Under the pieces are notes generated by a model that ran no database searches, was not told the DNA's origin, and saw only the letters and a list, made by a program, of their open reading frames with translations. Position numbers and translations under genes: made by a program. Below are positions 17,497 through 28,075 of a DNA stretch of 39,183 bases, in pieces (positions within the stretch are counted from its first letter, which is position 1; each line of letters opens with the position of its first letter). The DNA is from Piscinibacter caeni (GTDB lineage: Bacteria > Pseudomonadota > Gammaproteobacteria > Burkholderiales > Burkholderiaceae_C), in assembly GCA_003265685.1 (NCBI GenBank), contig KZ836110.1:52074-91256 (forward strand). The letters run 5' to 3'.

Positions 17497-18435
17497 ATGA
17501 ACTTCCAGCAACTGCGCGCCGTGCGCGAAACCGCCCGCTCGGGCTTCAACCTGACCGAGGTGGCCGGCGTGCTGAACACCTCGCAGCCCGGCATCAGCCG
17601 GCAGATCCGCGAGCTGGAGGACGAACTCGGCATCGAGATCTTCATCCGCGCCGGCAAGCGCCTGACCGGCCTGACGCCGCCCGGCGAGACGGTGCTGGGC
17701 ATCGTCGAGCGGCTGCTGCTGGATGCCGACAACCTCAAGCGCGTCGGCGCCGAGTTCATGGCGCGCAACGCCGGGCCGCTGTCGATCGCCGCGACGCACT
17801 CGCAGGCGCGCTACGCGCTACCGGCGGTGGTGAAGGACTTCCGCGCGCTCTACCCGCAGGTGACGCTGACGCTGCACCAGGGCTCGCCGAAGCAGATCGC
17901 CGCGATGCTGATCTCGGGCGAGGCCGACGTCGGCATCGCCACCGAGTGGCTGGCCACCATGCCGCAGCTGCTGGCCATGCCCTGCTACCGCTGGACGCAC
18001 AGCATCGTCGTGCCGCCGGGCCACCCGCTGCTGGCCGTCGAGGGCCCGGTGACGCTGGCCCACCTGGCGCAGCACCCGATCATCACCTACGAGACCGGCT
18101 ACACCGGCCGCACCCACATCGACGAGGCCTTCGCCCGCGCCGGGCTCGCGCCCGACATCGTGCTCAGCGCGATGGACGCCGACGTGATCAAGACCTACGT
18201 CGAACTGGGCATGGGCGTGGGCATCGTCGCCTCGATCGCCTTCGACCCGGAGCGCGACCGCACGCTGCACGCCATCGACGCGCGCCATCTGTTCGAGGTG
18301 AACCTGACGCGCCTGGCAGTGCGCCGCGGCGCCTGGCTGCGCGGCTACGTCTACGCGTTCATCGAGGCCTTCGCGCCGACGCTCACCCGCGCGGTGGTGC
18401 AGCGCGCGCTGGAGGGCGAGCCGGTCGAGGGCTGA
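17497..18435 (+). CDS. cysB: CysB-type LysR regulator of sulfur assimilation
   Basis: A 312-residue LysR protein controlling sulfate uptake and cysteine biosynthesis genes. The N-terminus MNFQQLRAVRETARSGFNLT, with VLNTSQPGISRQIRELEDEL as the recognition helix region, is the CysB/Cbl signature. Effector-domain residues line up by number with the sulfate/N-acetylserine site of CysB: T100, S102 (Thr in enteric CysB), Q103, T149 and W166, in IAATHSQARYALP, GIATEW and YRWTHSIVVP. It lies 10.7 kb from the sbp-cysTWA operon, which is the likely target; a similar short motif is found in both promoter regions. CysB versus its paralogue Cbl cannot be fully separated by eye. Confidence 0.88.
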   Translation: MNFQQLRAVRETARSGFNLTEVAGVLNTSQPGISRQIRELEDELGIEIFIRAGKRLTGLTPPGETVLGIVERLLLDADNLKRVGAEFMARNAGPLSIAATHSQARYALPAVVKDFRALYPQVTLTLHQGSPKQIAAMLISGEADVGIATEWLATMPQLLAMPCYRWTHSIVVPPGHPLLAVEGPVTLAHLAQHPIITYETGYTGRTHIDEAFARAGLAPDIVLSAMDADVIKTYVELGMGVGIVASIAFDPERDRTLHAIDARHLFEVNLTRLAVRRGAWLRGYVYAFIEAFAPTLTRAVVQRALEGEPVEG

Positions 18436-18499
18436 AGGTGTGAGAGAACCCACGTCGGAACCGGCGGCGCGGCCGGCGTCTGCGCGAGGCCGGCGGCCT

Positions 18500-19888
<1,389 letters not shown>

Positions 19889-19896
19889 CGAGACCT

Positions 19897-20985
19897 TCAC
19901 CCCGCCCCGCGCTCGCGCTCGCGCTCCAGCAGCGTGCGCTTGCGTTCCACGCCCCAGCGGTAGCCGGCCAGCTGGCCGTCGGCGCGCACCACGCGGTGGC
20001 AGGGAATGGCGATGGCCAGGGTGTTGGCGGCACAGGCCTGCGCGACGGCGCGCACCGAGCGCGGTGCGCCGATGCGCTGCGCCAGCTCGGTGTAGCTGAG
20101 CGTGCGGCCGGGCGGGATGTCGCGCAGCGCACGCCACACGCGCTCCTGGAACGCGGTGCCGCGGATGTCCAGCGGCAGGTCCAGGCCCACGCGCGGCGCC
20201 TCCACCAGCCCGACCACACGCGCGACCAGGCCCTCGAACGCGCCGTCGCCGCCGATCAGCTCGGCCTTCGGGAAGCGGTCTTCCAGCTCGCGCACCAGCG
20301 CGGCCGGGTCGTCGCCGAGCAGGATCGCGCACACGCCGCGCTGGCTCTGCGCCACCAGGATGGCGCCGAGCGAACACTGCCCCACCGCGAAGCGGATCGC
20401 CGCGTTCGTGCCGCCGGCCTTGTAGTCGCTCGGGCGCATGCCGAGCACGCGGTCGGAGGCGGCGTAGAAACGCCCGTTGGAGTTGAAGCCGGCGTCGTAC
20501 ATCGCCTCGGTGACGCTGCGGCCCTGCGCCAGCCCGGCCTGCACCCGCTCGCGCCGGCGCGCCTCGGCATAGGCCTTGGGCGTGAGCCCGGTGCGCGCCT
20601 TGAACACGCGGTGGAAGTGGAACGGGCTCAGGCCGGCCCGCGCGGCCAGTTCGGCGAGGTTCGGCAGCTCCTCCGAGTCACCGATCAGCCGGCAGGCCTG
20701 CGCCACCGCCTCGGCCTGGCGCGCCGCCACCGCGCTGCGGTCCGGCCCGTCGCGCCGGCTGGCGCGAAAGCCCGCCGCCTCGGCCGCCGCCGGGCTGTCG
20801 AAGAACACCACGTTCTCCGGGCGCGGCAGGCGCGCATGGCTGCTCGGGCGGCAGTACACCCCGGTGGTGCGCACCCCGTAGACGAACTCGGCGTCGGCCG
20901 AGGCGTCGCGCGCCAGCACGCGCGCCCAGCGCGGATCGCGCTCGGTGGCCGCCCGCGGGGCGGCGCTGTCCTGGACGACTTGCAT
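19897..20985 (-). CDS. ada: Ada-type methyltransferase/AraC-like protein with degenerate N-terminal zinc site
   Basis: A three-part Ada protein, 362 residues from the ATG at 20985 (AAGGAC upstream; an ATG at 21009 is possible). The N-terminal methylphosphotriester domain has DPRWARVLARDASADAEFVY and the acceptor-type cysteine C45 (GVYCRPSSHARLPRPENV). However, the other three zinc ligands of E. coli Ada are absent: Cys42 is S49, and the PCKRC pair is replaced by S76 and D79. The AraC-type HTH lies around residues 110-200 (LAARAGLSPFHFHRVFKART). The C-terminal O6-methylguanine-DNA methyltransferase is intact, with active site P-C329-H-R-V and following VRADGQLAGYRWGVERK. The protein can probably repair O6-alkylguanine; whether it can sense phosphotriesters is doubtful. 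Located between an unknown gene and chrA. Confidence 0.88.
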   Translation of the reverse strand: MQVVQDSAAPRAATERDPRWARVLARDASADAEFVYGVRTTGVYCRPSSHARLPRPENVVFFDSPAAAEAAGFRASRRDGPDRSAVAARQAEAVAQACRLIGDSEELPNLAELAARAGLSPFHFHRVFKARTGLTPKAYAEARRRERVQAGLAQGRSVTEAMYDAGFNSNGRFYAASDRVLGMRPSDYKAGGTNAAIRFAVGQCSLGAILVAQSQRGVCAILLGDDPAALVRELEDRFPKAELIGGDGAFEGLVARVVGLVEAPRVGLDLPLDIRGTAFQERVWRALRDIPPGRTLSYTELAQRIGAPRSVRAVAQACAANTLAIAIPCHRVVRADGQLAGYRWGVERKRTLLERERERGAG

Positions 20986-21083
20986 CGGCTTGTCCTTGCT
21001 GCTGTGCATGGCGTGCAGGATAGGCCGGGGCGCGGCGCGCGGCACTCCGTGCCTTGCGCTCGAATTCGGCGCGCGGGGCAGTC

Positions 21084-22244
21084 TCAGTAGTCCGACCCGC
21101 CCACCAGCTTGGCGGTGTCCAGCGCCGCGGCGCGGATGGCGGGCTGCTTCCAGGCCAGCTCGAACCACTTCGGCCCGTAGTTGCTGCGCACCTCGTACTG
21201 GTCCGGGCTCTTGGTGAACACGATCCAGCCTTCCTGGTAGCTGTTGGAGAAGGATTCCTCCACCTCAAGGTTCAGTTTGACCATCTTCTCGAGCTCGACC
21301 ATCCACGGCTTCTTGCCTTCCAGCGACATCAGCAGGCTGTCGGCCACGCGGTCGGGGTTGGGCGCCTTGGTGACCAGCTTCCAGGCGTTGTCCTTGCCCT
21401 CGAGCTTCCACTTCGGGTGGGCGGCGTCGCCGGTCGGGTCGACGTAGACCCGCAGGCCGAAGTAGATCTTGCCGGTCGGCACCCCGCCGTGCGAGACGTA
21501 GTCCGAGCGGCCCGGCGTGTCGGCGAAGCTGCGCGAGAACTGCTGCTGGAAGCTCGACTCGGTGGGCATCTTGGCGCGAAACGCCAGCGCCGCCTGGCGC
21601 AGCGCGTTCACCAGCCCGGCCGCCTGGCCGACCAGCACCCCGTCGGGCGAGGCCTTGCCCTTGGACAGGTCACCCTGCGCGAGGCGGCGGTACTCCTCGA
21701 TCAGCGGCTGCTTGCCCGCCTCGATGACCGCCGTGACCGCCTTCTGCTGCGCGCCGATGCCGTTGCGGATCGCGATGATGTAGTCGCGGATCTTCACCTG
21801 GCCCTGCGCCGCGGCCACCCGCTCGGACTCGTTCACCCAGGCCTCGACCACGTCCTTCGCGGCGCCGATGATCGTGCCCCAGGGGCCGCCGAGCTTCTTG
21901 CCGGCCTCGTCGAGCGCCAGGTCGAGCGCCTTCTTGCCCACCGCCTTGAGCGTGGCCTGCAGGTACTTCGGCTCGGCCTCGTCGCTGGAGGAGAACGACA
22001 TGCTGGTCTGGAAGCTCTCCAGCCCGCGGGCGTAGATGGCCCAGTAGTCCTGCACGTCGTCGCGCAGGCCCTGCAGGATGTCCTTGATCTGCTGCTCGCC
22101 GGTGTCGCCGGGCAGGCCCTTGGACACCGGCACGGTGATCTCCTCGGCCTCGAACTCGATCGTCTCGACGGACTTGCCGGCGGGCTTGGCCTTGCCCTGC
22201 CGCTTGGCGCTGGGTTTCAGGTTGAGCTGCTTCAGGATGGACAT
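21084..22244 (-). CDS. Hypothetical protein, 386 residues, no recognised family
   Basis: A well-formed gene with ATG at 22244 preceded by GGAGGAAATGTC (strong ribosome binding site). The protein has no cysteine and no signal peptide. Regions by eye: a basic N-terminus (MSILKQLNLKPSAKRQGKAK), an acidic stretch, then long helical segments from about residue 45 to 230 including a glycine-spaced, rather hydrophobic piece (GKKLGGPWGTIIGAAKDVVE) that could be a membrane-interacting helix, and a C-terminal beta-rich part with many aromatic residues (GKIYFGLRVYVDPTGDAAHP; SYQEGWIVFTKSPDQYEVRS). It is divergent from the RTX protein gene (162 bp between starts) and 98 bp upstream of ada on the same strand. 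Function unknown; a secreted or contact-dependent effector is one possibility without direct evidence. Confidence 0.75.
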   Translation of the reverse strand: MSILKQLNLKPSAKRQGKAKPAGKSVETIEFEAEEITVPVSKGLPGDTGEQQIKDILQGLRDDVQDYWAIYARGLESFQTSMSFSSSDEAEPKYLQATLKAVGKKALDLALDEAGKKLGGPWGTIIGAAKDVVEAWVNESERVAAAQGQVKIRDYIIAIRNGIGAQQKAVTAVIEAGKQPLIEEYRRLAQGDLSKGKASPDGVLVGQAAGLVNALRQAALAFRAKMPTESSFQQQFSRSFADTPGRSDYVSHGGVPTGKIYFGLRVYVDPTGDAAHPKWKLEGKDNAWKLVTKAPNPDRVADSLLMSLEGKKPWMVELEKMVKLNLEVEESFSNSYQEGWIVFTKSPDQYEVRSNYGPKWFELAWKQPAIRAAALDTAKLVGGSDY

Positions 22245-22406
22245 GACATTTCCTCCGGCGCGGGCCGCGATGGTGCCAGAACCGGCGCCGCCGGTGAGCC
22301 GGCGCAGCGCCGCGAGGCCGGCGATGTACGCGCCGGGTGAGTTGCCTCAGCCGCCCGGCGGCGGCCCACCGTAGAGTGAACCGGTCGCCGCCTTCGACCG
22401 CCTGCC

Positions 22407-25304
22407 ATGGCCACGCTCTACGCCAACACCGCGTTCAACCTGTACAGCATCAACCTGAACCCGCTGGCCTCGGGCGCGGCCGCGTTCTTCGACAACACCG
22501 GCTTCACCAGCGCGCTGGGCCGCACCTACGAGGACGCCTACCGCATCACCGTCGGCAGCAGCCTGCGCGGCTACATGCTGGGCACCGGCCTGACCGTGAA
22601 CGCCCAGCTGCAGCCCACCGGCGGCACCGTCCAGGGCTACCAGCAGGAGACCTGGAACGGCTCCGGCTGGTCGGCGCAGTGGGGCGTGGAGGGCATTTCG
22701 CTGCCGGCGGCCACCTGTTATGCGGCGGTGCTGAGCCCCTCGCCCGGCGACGACCTGGCGCTGCTGCTGCAGGGGCTCTCCGGCAACGACACGATCCGCC
22801 TGTCGGAGCAGGCCGACTTCATGCGCGGCTACCTCGGCAACGACACCTTGCGCGGCCAGGGCGGCAGCGACACGCTGTTCGGCGACGAGGGCGACGATTC
22901 CGTGGACGGCGGTGCCGGCAACGACCTGCTGTACGGCAACGCGGGCCACGACACGCTGGTCGGCGGCACCGGCAACGACACCTACTACGTCGAGGCGGGC
23001 GACACGGTCGTCGAAACCTCCACGCTCGACAGCGAGCAGGACATCGTGCGCAGCAGCGACAGCTTCACGCTGACCCCGAACATCGAGGTGCTGGTGCTGG
23101 ACGGCGATGCGGCGGTCGACGGCACCGGCAATGCGCAGGCCAACACCCTGCTGGGCAACAACGGCGCCAACCGCCTCAGCGGGCTGGTCGGCAACGACAC
23201 GCTGCGCGGCAGCGGCGGTGCGGACCGGCTCGCCGGCGGCGCCGGCAACGACGCGCTGGACGGCGGCCTGGGTGCCGACACCCTGACCGGCGGCACCGGC
23301 AACGACAGCTACATCGTCGACAGCGCGGGCGACGTGGTGGTCGAGACCACGACGCTGGTCACCGAGATCGACAGCGTGGCCACGACCGTCAGCCGCACGC
23401 TCGAGGCGCAGGTCGAGGTCCTGTTCCTGAGCGGAACGGCGGCGATCAACGGCACGGGCAACGCCCTGGACAACCGCCTGTACGGCAACGAGGCCGCCAA
23501 CACGCTGAGCGGCCTGGACGGCCAGGACCTGCTGATGGGCCAGGGCGGCAACGATTCGCTCGTCGGCGGCGCCGGCAACGATTCGCTGGACGGCGGCGCG
23601 GGCACCGACCGCCTCGACGGCGGCAGCGGCGCCGACACGATGGCCGGCGGCGCCGGCAACGACCGCTTCGTCGTCGACCACGCCGGCGACACCGTCAGCG
23701 AGGCGGCCGGCGGCGGCCTGGACTCGGTGCTGTCGCGCGTGAGCTTCACGCTCGGCGCCAACGTCGAGCAACTCACGCTGACCGGCAGCGCCGCGATCAA
23801 CGGCACCGGCAACGACTCGGACAACCTGATCGTCGGCAACGCCGCGGCCAACGTGCTGTCGGGCGCGGCGGGCAAGGATTCGCTCACCGGCGCGGCCGGC
23901 AACGACACGCTGCGCGGCGGGACCGGCGCCGACACCCTGGTCGGCGGCGACGGCAGCGACACCTATGTCGTCGACGCGGGCGACACGGTCAGCGAGACCG
24001 GCACGCTCGACAGCCAGGCCGACCGGGTGCTGAGCACCGCGACCTGGACGCTCGGTGCCGGCCTCGAGCAGCTGACGCTATATGGCACGGCGGCCATAGC
24101 CGGCACCGGCAATGGCCTGGACAACCAGATCACCGGCAACGCCGCGGCCAACCTGCTGCGCGGCGGCAGCGGCAACGACACGCTGACCGGCGGCGCCGGG
24201 GCGGACACGCTGGTGGGCGGTACCGGCGACGACACCTACGTGGTGTCGGCCGGCGACACGGTGACCGAGACGAGCACGGCGGGCGCCGGGGTCGACCTGG
24301 TGCGCAGCGGCGTGAGCTGGACGCTCGGTGCCAACCTCGAGATGCTCACACTGACCGGCAGCGCGGCAATCGACGGCACCGGCAACGCCGCCGCCAACCA
24401 GATCACCGGCAACGCCGCTGCCAACCGGCTCGACGGTGGCGCCGGCGCCGACACGCTGCTCGGCGGCGCAGGTGACGACACCTACGTGCTCGACGACCTC
24501 GGCGACGTGGTCAGCGAAGCCGCCGCGGCGGGCATCGACACCGTGCTGGTCGGCCGCAGCTACACCCTGGCGAGCACGCTCGAGAACCTCGTCCTCACCG
24601 GCACGGGCAACATCGACGCGACCGGCAATGCCGCGGCCAATGCCCTGACCGGCAACGCCGGGGCCAACCGCCTCGACGGCGGCAATGGCAACGACACGCT
24701 AACCGGCGGCGCCGGGGCGGACACGCTGCTCGGCGGTGCCGGCAACGACACCTACGTCGTGGACGGCGGCGAGACGATCGTCGAAAGCGGCACCTCGGGA
24801 GGCACGGCCGACCTGGTGCGCAGCACGGTGAGCTGGACGCTCGGCGCCGATCTCGAGCGCTTGACGCTCGAGGGTACGGCGGCGATCGACGGCAGCGGCA
24901 ACGACACGGCCAACCGCATCACCGGCAACGCGGCGGCCAACCGCCTCGACGGCGGGGCCGGCAACGACACGCTGACCGGTGGCGCGGGGGCGGACATGTT
25001 CCGCTTCAGCAGCGCGCCGGACACGCTCGCGAATGCCGACCGGCTCGCCGACTTCCACAGCGCCGACGACCGGATCGAGCTCGACCACGCGGTGTTCGCC
25101 GCCCTGGGCCCGGTTGGCCAGCTGGCCGAGGACGCCTTCCAGGCGGACCCGGCCAGCCTCGACGCGAGCGACCGCATCGTCTACGACGGCGGCACCGGGC
25201 GGCTCTGGTACGACGCCGACGGTTCCGGCAGCCAGGCCGCGGTGCTGTTCGCCACGCTCGTGGCCGGCACCCCGGTCACGGCGGCGGACTTCTGGGTCGT
25301 GTAA
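22407..25304 (+). CDS. RTX-type calcium-binding repeat protein
   Basis: A 965-residue protein probably exported by a type I system (no Sec signal; C-terminal end DFWVV after an aromatic/acidic tail). Residues 1-120 form a non-repeat domain (MATLYANTAFNLYSINLNPL) with a single cysteine. From about residue 123, glycine-aspartate nonapeptides (GGAGNDTLTGGAGADTLVGG) bind calcium in parallel beta-rolls. They alternate with a second unit, NDTYVVDAGDTVSE ... VSWTLGANLEMLTLTGSAAI, giving seven modules with their DTYVV-like strands near residues 190, 299, 418, 516, 608, 690 and 780. The last about 100 residues (FRFSSAPDTLANADRLADF to DFWVV) are alignable with the partial gene at 38452. No lipase, protease or adenylate cyclase domain is recognised, so it may be an adhesin, S-layer or biofilm protein. 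The weakest point is the start codon, which lacks a clear ribosome binding site. Confidence 0.88.
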   Translation: MATLYANTAFNLYSINLNPLASGAAAFFDNTGFTSALGRTYEDAYRITVGSSLRGYMLGTGLTVNAQLQPTGGTVQGYQQETWNGSGWSAQWGVEGISLPAATCYAAVLSPSPGDDLALLLQGLSGNDTIRLSEQADFMRGYLGNDTLRGQGGSDTLFGDEGDDSVDGGAGNDLLYGNAGHDTLVGGTGNDTYYVEAGDTVVETSTLDSEQDIVRSSDSFTLTPNIEVLVLDGDAAVDGTGNAQANTLLGNNGANRLSGLVGNDTLRGSGGADRLAGGAGNDALDGGLGADTLTGGTGNDSYIVDSAGDVVVETTTLVTEIDSVATTVSRTLEAQVEVLFLSGTAAINGTGNALDNRLYGNEAANTLSGLDGQDLLMGQGGNDSLVGGAGNDSLDGGAGTDRLDGGSGADTMAGGAGNDRFVVDHAGDTVSEAAGGGLDSVLSRVSFTLGANVEQLTLTGSAAINGTGNDSDNLIVGNAAANVLSGAAGKDSLTGAAGNDTLRGGTGADTLVGGDGSDTYVVDAGDTVSETGTLDSQADRVLSTATWTLGAGLEQLTLYGTAAIAGTGNGLDNQITGNAAANLLRGGSGNDTLTGGAGADTLVGGTGDDTYVVSAGDTVTETSTAGAGVDLVRSGVSWTLGANLEMLTLTGSAAIDGTGNAAANQITGNAAANRLDGGAGADTLLGGAGDDTYVLDDLGDVVSEAAAAGIDTVLVGRSYTLASTLENLVLTGTGNIDATGNAAANALTGNAGANRLDGGNGNDTLTGGAGADTLLGGAGNDTYVVDGGETIVESGTSGGTADLVRSTVSWTLGADLERLTLEGTAAIDGSGNDTANRITGNAAANRLDGGAGNDTLTGGAGADMFRFSSAPDTLANADRLADFHSADDRIELDHAVFAALGPVGQLAEDAFQADPASLDASDRIVYDGGTGRLWYDADGSGSQAAVLFATLVAGTPVTAADFWVV
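22960..24995. repeat. Tandem coding repeat array inside the RTX gene
   Basis: About seven modules of 82-119 codons, each with stretches nearly identical at DNA level, for example AACGACACGCTGACCGGCGG near 24175 and again, with one or two changes, near 24688 and 24962. Such arrays can gain or lose modules by recombination and are prone to assembly collapse. The second RTX gene at the right edge carries related units in opposite orientation. Confidence 0.75.
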
Positions 25305-25311
25305 GGAGACG

Positions 25312-26361
25312 CTAGATCATCGCCGCCGGATCCGGCGCGGGTTCGCCGAAGCGCGTGACCTTGCGCGGCCGCAGGTGCACCGGCGAGCCGGGCTTCAGGC
25401 CGAGGCGCTCGCGCAGGGCCTGGTACTCGCTGCGCGGCATCTCGACGTCGACGTAGCCGGCGTCGTCGGCACGGCGGAACTCGAGCCGCGTGTTCGGACC
25501 CACCGTCAGCGCCTGCGACAGCGTGGCCGCCACCGCGCCGGGCTCGGCGCGTTCGACGATCTGCAGCTCGTGCGGGCGCACGTAGCTCACCGCGCCGTCC
25601 TGCGCGCCGGGCCCGTGGCCGAGCCGGCCGTGGAACAGGTTCACGTCGCCGAGGAACTGCAGCACGAAGGGCGTGGCCGGGTGATCGTAGACCTCGTCGG
25701 GCGCACCCTGCTGCTCGATGCGGCCCTCGTTCATCACGACCACGCGGTCGGCGACCTCCATCGCCTCCTCCTGGTCGTGCGTCACGAAGACACTCGTCAC
25801 GTGCATCTCGTCGTGCAGGCGGCGCAGCCAGCGGCGCAGCTCCTTGCGCACCTTCGCATCCAAGGCGCCGAACGGTTCGTCGAGCAGCAGCACCCTGGGC
25901 TCCACGGCCAGCGCACGCGCCAGCGCGATGCGCTGGCGCTGGCCGCCGCTGAGCTGGTGCGGGTAGCGCTCGGCGATCCAGTCGAGCTGCACGAGCTTGA
26001 GCAGCTCGGTGACCTTGGCGCGGATCTCCTTCTCGGGCGGACGTGTCGCCTTCGGCCGCACCCGCAGCCCGAAGGCGACGTTCTCGAAGATCGTCATGTG
26101 CGCGAACAGCGCGTAGTGCTGGAACACGAAGCCGACCTGGCGCTCGCGCACGTCGGTGTTCGTCGCATCCTCGCCGTGGAACAGCACGCTGCCCGAGTCC
26201 GGCACCTCCAGGCCCGCGATGATGCGCAGCAGCGTCGTCTTGCCCGAGCCCGAGGGGCCGAGCAGCGCCACCAGTTCACCGGCCGGGATGTCGAGGTTGA
26301 GGTCGTCGCAGACGACGGTCTGGCCGAAGCGCTTGTTCAGGTGGCGCACCTCGATGCTCAT
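25312..26361 (-). CDS. cysA: Sulfate/thiosulfate ABC transporter ATP-binding protein CysA
   Basis: ATPase of the sulfate importer, 349 residues. Walker A GPSGSGKT (35-42), ABC signature LSGGQ (137-141), Walker B LLLDEP (158-163), switch histidine H195 (VTHDQ). The C-terminal about 110 residues form the regulatory TOBE-like part ([12 protein letters not shown]). The start [20 protein letters not shown] at 26361 overlaps the cysW stop by 4 bp (ATGA). An open extension to 26607 lies inside cysW and is discarded. Last gene of sbp-cysT-cysW-cysA; its stop is only 7 bp from the stop of the convergent RTX gene, so the two transcripts probably run into each other. Confidence 0.95.
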   Translation of the reverse strand: MSIEVRHLNKRFGQTVVCDDLNLDIPAGELVALLGPSGSGKTTLLRIIAGLEVPDSGSVLFHGEDATNTDVRERQVGFVFQHYALFAHMTIFENVAFGLRVRPKATRPPEKEIRAKVTELLKLVQLDWIAERYPHQLSGGQRQRIALARALAVEPRVLLLDEPFGALDAKVRKELRRWLRRLHDEMHVTSVFVTHDQEEAMEVADRVVVMNEGRIEQQGAPDEVYDHPATPFVLQFLGDVNLFHGRLGHGPGAQDGAVSYVRPHELQIVERAEPGAVAATLSQALTVGPNTRLEFRRADDAGYVDVEMPRSEYQALRERLGLKPGSPVHLRPRKVTRFGEPAPDPAAMI

Positions 26362-27245
26362 CGCGAAAGCTCCTTCTTCATGCGCTGCTCGACCGCGTAC
26401 TTCAGCACCAGCGTCACCAGCGCCAGCCCGGCCAGCAGCGAGGCCACCGCGAACGCGGCGGCGAACTGGTACTCGTTGTAGAGGATCTCGATGTGCAGCG
26501 GCATGGTGTTGGTCTGGCCGCGGATGTGGCCGGAGACCACGCTGACCGCGCCGAACTCGCCCATCGCCCGGGCATTGCACAGGATCACGCCGTACAGCAG
26601 CGCCCACTTGACGTTGGGCAGCGTGACGCGGCGGAAGATCTGCCAGCCGCTGGCGCCCAGCACGCGCGCCGCCTCCTCCTGCTCGGTGCCCTGCGCCTGC
26701 ATCAGCGGGATCAGCTCGCGCGCGACGAACGGGAAGGTCACGAACACCGTGGCCAGCACGATGCCGGGCACCGCGAAGATGACCTTCAGGTCATGCTCGC
26801 GCAGCCACTCGCCGAACCAGCCCTGCAGCCCGAACACCAGCACGTAGATCAGGCCGGCGATCACCGGGCTCACCGAGAACGGCAGGTCGATCAGCGTCAG
26901 CAGCAGGTTCTTGCCGCGGAACTCGAACTTGGCGATGCACCAGGCCGCGGCGATACCTCCACCCAAGTTCAGCGGCACGCTGATGGCGGCGGCCAGCAGC
27001 GTCAGCCTGATCGCGGCGAGTGCGTCGGGCTCGACGACGGCGGCGAGGTAGACGTCCCAGCCCTTCTTGAGGGCCTCGACGAACACGATCGCCAGCGGCA
27101 CGAACAGGAAGAAGGCGAGGAAGGCGAGTGCGACGCCGATCAGCGTCCACTTCACCCAGACGGGCTCGGTGGTGGCGCTGCGGATGGAGCGCGGTGCGAC
27201 ACCCTCGGCCTTCGGCAGCGGCAGGCTGGCGGTGGTCGCGCTCAT
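26358..27245 (-). CDS. cysW: Sulfate ABC transporter permease CysW
   Basis: Inner-membrane permease, 295 residues, about six spans. The binding-protein-dependent transport motif for contact with CysA is seen around [20 protein letters not shown], and CysW-typical segments include [20 protein letters not shown] and [20 protein letters not shown]. It overlaps cysT by 4 bp at its start and cysA by 4 bp at its end, so translation is coupled along the operon. The assignment as CysW rather than CysT rests on the [21 protein letters not shown] block and gene order. Confidence 0.95.
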   Translation of the reverse strand: MSATTASLPLPKAEGVAPRSIRSATTEPVWVKWTLIGVALAFLAFFLFVPLAIVFVEALKKGWDVYLAAVVEPDALAAIRLTLLAAAISVPLNLGGGIAAAWCIAKFEFRGKNLLLTLIDLPFSVSPVIAGLIYVLVFGLQGWFGEWLREHDLKVIFAVPGIVLATVFVTFPFVARELIPLMQAQGTEQEEAARVLGASGWQIFRRVTLPNVKWALLYGVILCNARAMGEFGAVSVVSGHIRGQTNTMPLHIEILYNEYQFAAAFAVASLLAGLALVTLVLKYAVEQRMKKELSR

Positions 27246-28075
27246 CGGCCTTGCCTCGATCTTGTCCAGGCCTGCAGACCGTTGATCGCCAGCAGCAGCG
27301 CGAAGGCCGCCACCAGCATCACGCAGGCGATCGCCGTGGCGCCCGGGTAGTCGTACTGCTCGAGCTTGGTGATGATGAGCAGCGGCGTGATCTCGCTGAC
27401 CATCGGCATGTTGCCGGCGATGAAGATCACCGAGCCGTACTCGCCCAGCGCGCGCGCGAAGGCGAGCGCGAAGCCGGTCAGCAGCGCCGGCGTGAGGATG
27501 GGGAAGATCACCTTCACGAAGGTCTGCCAGCGGTCGGCGCCCAGCGTGGCCGCGGCCTCCTCCACCTCCTTGTGCAGGTCTTCCAGCACCGGCTGCACGG
27601 TGCGCACGACGAAGGGCAGGCCGATGAAGGTGAGCGCGACGAACACGCCCAGCGGCGTGAAGCTCACCTTGAAGGGCAGGACCTGGCCGATCCAGCCGTT
27701 GCCGGCGTACAGCGCCGTCAGCGCGATGCCGGCCACCGCGGTGGGCAGCGCGAACGGCAGGTCGACCAGCGCGTCGACCAGGCGCTTGAGCGGGAACTCG
27801 TAGCGCACCAGCACCCAGGCGACGATCAGCCCGAAGACCGCATTGACCAGCGCCGCGGCGAACGAGGCGCCGAAGGTCAGGCGGTAGGAGGCCACCACCC
27901 GCGGCGAGCTCACCGCCTCCCAGAACGCCGGCCAGCTCATCGTGGCCGTCTTCAGGAAGGCGGCGCTGAGCGGGATCAGCACGATCAGCGCGATGTACAG
28001 CAGCGTGAAGCCCAGCGCCAGGTCGAAGCCGGGCAGCACGCTGTGGCGCGTGCGCAGCAGCCGCGTGAACATCAT
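27242..28075 (-). CDS. cysT: Sulfate ABC transporter permease CysT (CysU)
   Basis: Second permease of the sulfate importer, 277 residues with about six spans. [20 protein letters not shown] is the first span; the EAA-type loop is in [20 protein letters not shown]; CysT-typical parts are [20 protein letters not shown] and [20 protein letters not shown]. The start ([16 protein letters not shown]) overlaps the sbp stop by 4 bp and the stop overlaps cysW by 4 bp. Forms the membrane channel with CysW. Confidence 0.95.
   Translation of the reverse strand: MMFTRLLRTRHSVLPGFDLALGFTLLYIALIVLIPLSAAFLKTATMSWPAFWEAVSSPRVVASYRLTFGASFAAALVNAVFGLIVAWVLVRYEFPLKRLVDALVDLPFALPTAVAGIALTALYAGNGWIGQVLPFKVSFTPLGVFVALTFIGLPFVVRTVQPVLEDLHKEVEEAAATLGADRWQTFVKVIFPILTPALLTGFALAFARALGEYGSVIFIAGNMPMVSEITPLLIITKLEQYDYPGATAIACVMLVAAFALLLAINGLQAWTRSRQGR

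Noticed and set aside
15529..17799. About 750-codon minus-strand frame opposite the acyl-CoA synthetase and cysB
   Set aside because: Lies opposite genes with clear motifs; no start signal or family features.
22960..24995. CRISPR array
   Set aside because: The periodic repeats are in frame, encode RTX nonapeptides and lack constant short repeats with unique spacers.
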